Source: Thioalkalivibrio sp. AKL19 (GTDB taxonomy: Bacteria; Pseudomonadota; Gammaproteobacteria; Ectothiorhodospirales; Ectothiorhodospiraceae). From it: 64,000 nucleotides of DNA. Shown here one piece after another: positions 56,936-64,000 of this stretch. The notes below the pieces were generated by a model, which saw only the letters and a program-made list of their open reading frames with translations, was not told the origin of the DNA and did no database searches. A program made the position numbers and the translations under genes. The number at the start of each line of letters is the position of its first letter. Positions within the stretch are counted from its first letter, which is position 1. The DNA is taken from NCBI RefSeq assembly GCF_000420165.1, contig NZ_ATUK01000010.1, positions 496,001-560,000 of the forward strand, read 5' to 3'.

Positions 56936-57022
56936 CCCCCATCAAACGACGAAGGATCCTGTGGGACAGCCTTGTGGTAGCACCTGGTGGAACCGCACCT
57001 GCCCGCGCCTGCAAAGCCCCCC

Positions 57023-57143
57023 GGCCATCCCGGCCCCAGGAAAACACAGACCCGGGATCTTCCAGGGCGACAAGCGCTCGGGTCCCATCCCGTCTCCCGC
57101 CGCGTGGATCCCGGATCACCGCTGCGCGATTTTCGGGATGACC
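57023..57143. repeat. Palindromic intergenic repeat, family B copy 3 (diverged)
   Basis: CCATCCCGGC at the left and GATCCCGGATCACCGCTGCG followed by TTTTCGGGATGACC at the right match the other family B copies; the middle differs. It occupies most of the 323-base gap 56936-57258. Nothing else is recognised there apart from a possible -10 (TACACT, 57225-57230) for the next gene. Confidence 0.6.
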
Positions 57144-57258
57144 AACCAGGACGAGCGAGAACAGGCGAGTTTGCGCTGCAGGCCACGGCGACCGTCGGGG
57201 GCGAAAGACCGCGGATGGGGTGCGCTACACTGAGGCGCCCCTTGTCCCGCAATCCATC

Positions 57259-57591
57259 ATGCTGCTCACGTTCCTGATCATGTTCGCCCTGCTGGGGCTT
57301 GGCGTCGCGCTGATGCTCTGGCATGCCCGGCTGGTGTTTTCGGTGGAGCTGCGCGATGGCGCTGCCCGCGTGCGGCGCGGCAAGCCGCCGTCCGGTTTCG
57401 TGAGGGGCTGCGAGGACGTCGCACGACAATACAGGCTGAAGCGGGGCCGGATCCGTGCCGTGCGTACCGACCGGGGTGTCGAGTTGCGCTTCTCCCGCCA
57501 CCTCCCACCCAAGACGCATCAGGCCTTTCGCAACGTCTGGACACCCCCGCCGGGCGGAGGGGGAGGCGGCGGCATGCGCGCGACGGGATAG
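57259..57591 (+). CDS. DUF3634 family protein
   Basis: A 110-residue protein with an N-terminal membrane helix (LLTFLIMFALLGLGVALML) and a cytoplasmic domain: FSVELRDGAARVRRGKPPSGF, then GVELRFSRHLPP and the terminal QAFRNVW, all family features. It ends in an unusual glycine run (GGGGGGG). ATG 57259 is chosen because it places the membrane helix at the very start; GTG 57220 would add 13 residues. Function unknown. Confidence 0.78.
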   Translation: MLLTFLIMFALLGLGVALMLWHARLVFSVELRDGAARVRRGKPPSGFVRGCEDVARQYRLKRGRIRAVRTDRGVELRFSRHLPPKTHQAFRNVWTPPPGGGGGGGMRATG

Positions 57592-57661
57592 CGGGCCGGT
57601 CCGGCCGATTGCCGAGGCGTCGCAATGACGAAGAACCCAGGCTCGCCAAAAGCTTTTCACT

Positions 57662-57675
57662 ACATGCATTATATG
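57662..57675 (+). promoter_or_regulatory. A/T-rich motif upstream of nnrS, possible NsrR half-site
   Basis: ACATGCATTATATG stands out in a GC-rich background 74 bases before the nnrS start. ATGCATT matches one half of the NsrR operator consensus, whose regulon often includes nnrS, but the second half is not clear. Confidence 0.2.
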
Positions 57676-57748
57676 AGCGGGTGCGAACCCGTCTTCTGGG
57701 TGGCTCGCAACGAGATGGCGGGTACCAGCGTGGCGAACCAAGGGGGCG

Positions 57749-58951
57749 ATGTTGAAGCTGAATATCGAAGAGCCGGGACAGGTTCGATTTGCCCTGAGCC
57801 ATCTGGGCTTTCGCCCGTTCTTCCTGCTGGCAGGGCTGTACGCCGTGCTGGTCGTCGGTCTGTGGACCTGGCTCTACCAATTCGACATGGCGGCGCTGCC
57901 CACGGCCGCCTTTGGCGGGCCCTTCGCCTGGCACGGCCATACCCTGATCTTCGGCTACGCCATGGCGGTCGTCGCCGGGTTCCTGCTCACGGCCGTGCGC
58001 AACTGGACCGGGGTACAGACGACCCACGGATCCGCACTGCTGGTGCTGGCCGGGCTCTGGCTCGGCGGCCGGGTGGCGGCGTTGTTCGGGGACCCCGGGC
58101 TGGTGGCGATGGCGCTGTTCGATCTGGGCTTTACCCTGTGGCTGCTGGCCGCCCTGGCCCGCCCGGTATGGCAGACGCGCCAATGGGCCCAGCTCGCCGT
58201 GATCGGCAAAATCGCGCTGCTGGGGGCGAGCAACGGCCTGTTCTACCTGGGCGCCTTCGATCTTCTCGATGGCGGCCAGCGCCTGGGGCTCTACTCCGGG
58301 GTCTACCTGGTGCTGTCGCTGATCCTGATGATGGGGCGCCGGGTCATCCCGTTCTTTATCGAGCGCGGGCTGGAGGGTGCCTTTACGCCGGTGAACCGGG
58401 ACTGGCTGGACCGCCTCGCCCTGTTGCTGTTGCTCGCCTTCTGGCTGGTCGAGGTGTTCCTGCCATGGGCAACGGTCGCGGGGGGGCTGGCCGCCGGTCT
58501 GGCCGTGGCGCATGGCATGCGCTGGGCGGGCTGGCATACGCCGGCGCTGTGGCGCAAGCCACTGCTGTGGGTGCTGATGATGGCCTACGGCTGGATCGTG
58601 ATCGGCTTTGCCCTGCGGGCCGTGGCCGAATTCACCCCCCTCAGCCCGATGGCCGCGCTGCACGCATTCACCTACGGGGGAATCGGCATGATGACCCTGG
58701 GGATGATGACGCGCGTCGCCCTGGGCCATACCGGACGCAACGTCTTTGACCCGCCGCGGGTCCTCGGGCTGCTATTCGGCCTGCTGGCCGCCGGGGCGCT
58801 CGCACGGGTGGCCGCCCCTCTGCTCTGGCCGGCCTTGATCGCCAGCTGGATGAGCGCCTCGCAACTCTTGTGGATCGCGGCCTTCGCCGGGTTTCTCTGG
58901 ATTTATGCCCCGATGCTGGTCAAACCGCGCGTCGACGGGCATTACGGCTAG
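57749..58951 (+). CDS. nnrS: NnrS family haem-copper membrane protein
   Basis: A 400-residue protein with about twelve hydrophobic helices, matching NnrS, a membrane haem- and copper-containing protein that protects against nitric oxide. Family features include FRPFFLLAG near the start, WHGHTLIFGYAMAVVAGFLLTAVRNWTG, MMGRRVIPFF, and HAFTYGGIGMMTLGMMTRVALGHTGR near the end, with several conserved histidines as haem ligands. No denitrification genes are in the window, so the NO source is unknown. Confidence 0.95.
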   Translation: MLKLNIEEPGQVRFALSHLGFRPFFLLAGLYAVLVVGLWTWLYQFDMAALPTAAFGGPFAWHGHTLIFGYAMAVVAGFLLTAVRNWTGVQTTHGSALLVLAGLWLGGRVAALFGDPGLVAMALFDLGFTLWLLAALARPVWQTRQWAQLAVIGKIALLGASNGLFYLGAFDLLDGGQRLGLYSGVYLVLSLILMMGRRVIPFFIERGLEGAFTPVNRDWLDRLALLLLLAFWLVEVFLPWATVAGGLAAGLAVAHGMRWAGWHTPALWRKPLLWVLMMAYGWIVIGFALRAVAEFTPLSPMAALHAFTYGGIGMMTLGMMTRVALGHTGRNVFDPPRVLGLLFGLLAAGALARVAAPLLWPALIASWMSASQLLWIAAFAGFLWIYAPMLVKPRVDGHYG

Positions 58952-59127
58952 CCGGGTGCGCTCAACACGGTGGCAGCCGTCCGGACGGACACAAGCATCA
59001 GTACAAGGAACTAGGGGGCGATGCCGGGAGCCGTCGGGTTCGGCCGTTGGACGCCGGCCAGCCCGACCCACTTACGACGGGGACGATCCTGGCGCATCGC
59101 CGGCTGGGCTCCCGAAGTCGACCAGGT

Positions 59128-59283
59128 ACGCTGATCCATTCGCACGTTCGCGCTTGAGTCGATTTTGTGCGACGACAAGGCGCGTTGAGTGAAGTGGAGA
59201 GGGGCGACAGAGCCGAATAGCGCGCCTTGCTTTCGCTGCGGAAAAACCGGAGCGCCAGCGCGGGCGTGCGAATGGATCAGCGT
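59128..59283. repeat. 157-bp extended near-palindrome (MITE-like)
   Basis: The ends 59128-59154 and 59257-59283 are inverted repeats with 25 of 27 positions matching (core CGCTGATCCATTCGCACG). The pairing continues inward, with an inner CAAGGCGCG/CGCGCCTTG pair, so almost the whole unit can fold back. It fills part of the 382-base gap 58952-59333, which holds no gene. Confidence 0.75.
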
Positions 59284-59294
59284 CTTCCAAGAAG

Positions 59295-59317
59295 AAGCCG
59301 GGCGGGGTGCCCGGCTT
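59295..59317 (-). terminator. Terminator after the Gly/Ala-rich protein gene
   Basis: AAGCCGGGC / GCCCGGCTT form a 9-bp stem with a 5-base loop. On the minus strand it is followed by TTCTTGG, about 17 bases after the stop codon of the gene at 59334. Confidence 0.6.
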
Positions 59318-59333
59318 GGTGGAGAGATGGGGA

Positions 59334-59666
59334 TTACCAGTCGGGGGCCCCATCGTCATCGTCGTCGTCATCTTCGTCATGGTCATCCATGGAGCCTGCA
59401 CCGGCACCGGCACCACCTTCGGCGCCTCCGCCGCCCATGGTGCCACCACCACCGGCCTCGGCCCCGCCTTCCGGAGCACCGGCGCCTGCTCCGGCACCAC
59501 CTTCCGGTGCGCCCGCACCGCCCTCAGCGCCAGTACCCGCTTCCGGGGCGCCGGCACCGGCGCCCGCGTCACCACCGGCCTGGGCATGTGCAGCCCCCAT
59601 GCCTCCCATGGCAAACATGGAACCGAGGACCAATGCGATCGCGGTCTTCTGGAAAGTCGACATCAT
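59334..59666 (-). CDS. Exported Gly/Ala/Glu-rich low-complexity protein with aspartate tail
   Basis: A 110-residue protein. The signal peptide (TAIALVLGSMFAMGGMGAAHA, about 8-28) precedes a mature chain almost only of Gly, Ala, Glu and Pro, in repeats of the GAGAGAPEGGA kind. It ends in an acidic tail with DHDEDDDDDDDGAPDW. The tail might bind calcium or other cations; the body is expected to be disordered. AAGGAG precedes the paired ATGs at 59666/59663. A strong sigma-54-type promoter lies about 85 bases upstream. No family is recognised. Confidence 0.72.
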   Translation of the reverse strand: MMSTFQKTAIALVLGSMFAMGGMGAAHAQAGGDAGAGAGAPEAGTGAEGGAGAPEGGAGAGAGAPEGGAEAGGGGTMGGGGAEGGAGAGAGSMDDHDEDDDDDDDGAPDW

Positions 59667-60131
59667 GCTTCTCTCCTTCAAGATGGAATCAAGTCGTGCA
59701 GTCAGCCGATCCGCTCGAAAGTGCGTTCGGACCACTGCAACCAGGGAGGAGCAAACACAATGCCAGGGTGACAAAAATCGATGTTAATACCGATATTTCA
59801 TGCACTTGTGAAACCCCGTCGGATTGCGGACGAGCAAAGCCAGGCACAGTGGTCTGTTTCATCCCGACACATGGGTTAGGACAACCCGGTCATGACGCCA
59901 CAGCTTCAGCATCCCGACATTCCGGGGAGCAGCGACACCGCCACGGACCAGCCGCAACCCAATGGGCACAGCAGTCCTTACGCGACGCGGGAAGTCGTGG
60001 CGGCGAGACGGCCGGGAGGGTTCAGCGAGAATGATCGGCCAGCCCCGGACCGGCCGAATCCCGCACGAGATGCCACGATGCCTCGCCGAGATTCGGCGGG
60101 TCCGCAGGACCGGGAAACCTGAACGGCGGGT
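59667..60131. other. Gap between two low-complexity protein genes
   Basis: This 465-base stretch holds the leader and sigma-54-type promoter of the minus-strand gene at 59666. An A/T-rich patch (about 59770-59815) probably belongs to the promoter's upstream activation region. A 76-codon open frame on the plus strand (59892-60122) is Pro/Arg-rich without clear coding character and is not called. Confidence 0.5.
59750..59765 (-). promoter_or_regulatory. Sigma-54 promoter for the Gly/Ala-rich protein gene
   Basis: On the minus strand TGGCATTGTGTTTGCT matches the TGGCAC-N5-TTGCW consensus at all positions but one, with the required GG and GC dinucleotides and exact spacing. Predicted transcription would start near 59738, leaving a 72-base leader with the ribosome-binding site AAGGAG. 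Confidence 0.65.
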
Positions 60132-60587
60132 TCAGATCTCGGTGTCGACGTGAGAACCGCGGTTTGCTGGATCGGTCGCGTCCACCGTGCCGTTGGGCTG
60201 CACGGTCTCGCCCAGGCTCGCCGTGGACGCTGCGCCGGCGGTCTGCGGAGTCGTCGCATGGTTCATCGTTCCGGTCATGGTCGTTTGCGCCATGAGGGCG
60301 CTCACGGCGCCGGGTTGTGCCGACGGCCCCATCTGTGCCGCCTGCAATGCGCTTGGTGCATTCATCGACTGCGCCGCCACGGTGCTGAACGGCGCCTGCT
60401 GGACAGCCGGCTCGGTCTGTTCGGCGCGACTGGTCGCGTGGGCCTGCTCCCCCGGCGCGCGCGCTTCGGCTTGTTGAGCCTGGGCGCGTTGTTCACGGGC
60501 GGCGTCGGCCCGAGGGTCATTCTGCTGGGGATTGTAAGCGGGGGTGGTACGGGTATAAGCCGGGTTGGCTCCAATTCCGTCGAACAT
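60132..60587 (-). CDS. Hypothetical Ala/Gln/Thr-rich protein
   Basis: A 151-residue protein beginning MFDGIGANPAYTRTTPAYNP, then a highly polar Gln/Ala/Arg helix (about 25-60) and an Ala/Thr/Gln/Met-rich second half ending SHVDTEI. There is no signal peptide, cysteine or clear membrane segment; it looks intrinsically flexible. The very good AGGAG at 12 bases before ATG 60587, together with a normal stop, supports a real gene. I do not recognise a family. Confidence 0.6.
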   Translation of the reverse strand: MFDGIGANPAYTRTTPAYNPQQNDPRADAAREQRAQAQQAEARAPGEQAHATSRAEQTEPAVQQAPFSTVAAQSMNAPSALQAAQMGPSAQPGAVSALMAQTTMTGTMNHATTPQTAGAASTASLGETVQPNGTVDATDPANRGSHVDTEI

Positions 60588-61074
60588 GATTCGGCTCCTG
60601 ACAATATTTGCGGCATGCAACGCGCCACCGGAATCGGTGATGCGTTCCTGCGATCGTTCGCTAGCAGCCACCATGCCAGGAACAGCCGGCGCATTCGCCG
60701 GTTTGGGCCGGGCGGCTCCATGCCGCGCCATACGCTGTTCGACCGCGCATGCGGGAGGCAACCGGAAGCGCCAACGGGCGGCAGATCCATTCTGGTTTGC
60801 CGGAGCGTTCTTGCCGCCGATGCCGGGAGAACCCGGAGGAAGAGACAGGGCGGGGGGGAGACAGGGTCGGACCACGGTAATGGACGGGATTTCGGCGGCT
60901 TTCCGGACTCTTATATCTGTTTGAAGGCCGTGGACGGACCGACCTGGGCCGCGCAACAGGAGCTGGCTCAAGGACGGACGGCACCTGCCACCCAGACGCG
61001 GGCGGGTGGCGTCACGGGAGCCGAAGGCCGGGCCCGCCCCGGGATTCGCGCACCGGTAGCCGTAGCCCCCGGCA
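60588..61074. other. Non-coding gap between the Ala/Gln-rich gene and katG
   Basis: About 490 bases with no supported gene or repeat. TATAAG on the minus strand (60915-60910) could be a -10 element for the gene at 60587 but lies more than 300 bases away. Confidence 0.4.
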
Positions 61075-61103
61075 CAAAAAACGCCCGGGATGGGCCCGGG
61101 CGT
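61075..61103 (-). terminator. Rho-independent terminator after katG
   Basis: ACGCCCGGG / CCCGGGCGT make a perfect 9-bp stem with a 5-base loop. On the minus strand it is followed by seven T. It sits 43 bases beyond the katG stop. Confidence 0.85.
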
Positions 61104-61145
61104 CCTGGTCTGCATGCCGGGCAAACCGCCCGGTTCAGGCCGTGC

Positions 61146-63494
<2,349 letters not shown>

Positions 63495-63571
63495 TTAGTG
63501 CCAGTTGATATTCACGATGAGCGAGATAGCCTCCCGCTATCCCGCCACGAGCGGCGCCGCAGCGCGATGGG

Positions 63572-64000
63572 CTACAAGACGCTCTCGATCGCGCGACGCA
63601 GCTCGGCGGCCCCGGGGCCAGCCTGGCTGGGGAAATGCGCCCTCACCCGCCCCTCTCGGTCCACCACGTACTTGTAGAAGTTCCAGCGCGGGGCGGCGGA
63701 CTGGCGGGCCAGTTCGCGAAAGATCGGGTGGGCGTCCGCGCCGCGCACACTGATCGGCCTGAACATGTCGAAGGTGACGCCGAAGTTCTCGAAGCACACC
63801 CGGGCGGTCTCGGCCTCGTCGTCGGCCTCCTGGTTGAAGTCATGGGAAGGGAAGCCCACCACCTTCAGCCCCTGGTCCCGGTAGTCCTGATGCAACTGTT
63901 CCAGCCCACCGAACTGGTCGGTGTAACCACAGTGGCTGGCGGTGTTGATGATCAGCAGCGGATGGCCCAGGAAGCGCTCCTGCAGGTTCACGATCTCGGA
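63572..64000 (-). CDS. Glutathione peroxidase family protein (5' part outside window)
   Basis: Thiol peroxidase, C-terminal 142 residues or so visible. The active-site segment NTASHCGYTDQFGGLEQL carries the catalytic cysteine, followed by GFPSHDFNQEADDEAE (the FPxNQF region, here with His-Asp in place of Asn-Gln) and RWNFYKYVVDREG with the conserved Trp-Asn. The frame is open to base 64000, so the start and a possible signal peptide lie outside. Together with katG and the AhpD-like gene it points to peroxide defence. Confidence 0.9.
   Translation of the reverse strand, partial: SEIVNLQERFLGHPLLIINTASHCGYTDQFGGLEQLHQDYRDQGLKVVGFPSHDFNQEADDEAETARVCFENFGVTFDMFRPISVRGADAHPIFRELARQSAAPRWNFYKYVVDREGRVRAHFPSQAGPGAAELRRAIESVL

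Noticed and set aside
40078-57143. The spaced repeats as a CRISPR array
   Set aside because: Copies are kilobases apart, palindromic and of several families. No regularly spaced 25-40-base direct repeats and no cas genes are seen.
59892-60122. A 76-codon plus-strand open frame starting ATG 59892
   Set aside because: Pro/Arg-rich product without recognised features, weak ribosome-binding site, and located behind the sigma-54-type promoter of the opposite gene.
63524-63540. GATAGC-N5-GCTATC dyad between katG and the peroxidase gene
   Set aside because: Short arms, no T tract, and no match to a known OxyR or PerR site pattern that I can defend.

Overview
The window is a high-GC, gene-dense stretch of a gammaproteobacterial chromosome. 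A Tat-exported high-potential iron-sulfur protein, a DsrE-family protein, a lipoprotein cytochrome c, an ethylbenzene-dehydrogenase-like haem protein, NnrS and many acidic proteins point to a sulfur-oxidising member of the Ectothiorhodospiraceae. Thioalkalivibrio-like is the best guess. This is inferred from gene content, not from a database match. No prophage, insertion sequence, transposase or CRISPR array was recognised. The mobile component is a set of small palindromic repeats.

Layout. 1-1.6 kb: rplU-rpmA-obgE on the minus strand (obgE runs off the edge), divergent from ispB. 2.9-6.3 kb: tRNA-Pro(CGG), then gmk-rpoZ-spoT. 6.4-10 kb: a Cu/Zn-type efflux permease, an O-methyltransferase and a small envelope cluster (lipoprotein, amphipathic repeat protein, lipoprotein cytochrome c). 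10.1-19.7 kb: two large GGDEF-EAL proteins flanking a P-type ATPase, an outer-membrane barrel and the HiPIP gene. 19.7-25.5 kb: an unknown protein divergent from a TetR regulator that heads a carboxymuconolactone decarboxylase-like gene, followed by a DsrE protein, a tRNA-queuosine mannosyltransferase without a standard start codon, MltF and small membrane proteins. 25.6-39.7 kb: FadL-type porin, a matrixin protease with an inserted coiled coil, a methyltransferase, a BFN-domain protein, pgi, glgA, ppc and pilS-pilR. 40-48.5 kb: hrpB, a HlyD-type adaptor, and an operon of a tiny membrane protein, an ABC ATPase and a double FtsX permease. The adaptor is separated from that operon by about 1.17 kb of nested repeats. 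48.6-64 kb: haem-protein homologue, PfkB kinase, a RelE/YefM-type toxin-antitoxin pair, PEBP protein, patatin, Smr, UspA, CorA, MazG-like, DUF3634, NnrS, two low-complexity proteins, katG and a partial glutathione peroxidase.

Shared themes are information processing and stringent response (L21/L27/Obg, omega, SpoT), c-di-GMP signalling, type IV pilus control, glycogen and C4 carbon metabolism, envelope transport, and peroxide defence (KatG, AhpD-like, glutathione peroxidase).

The most unusual material is non-coding. Two inverted copies of a roughly 250-bp element at 44.1-44.9 kb keep the same hairpins with compensating base changes. There are also a 157-bp near-palindrome, several REP-like families, and a well-matched sigma-54 promoter in front of a secreted Gly/Ala-rich protein with an aspartate tail.
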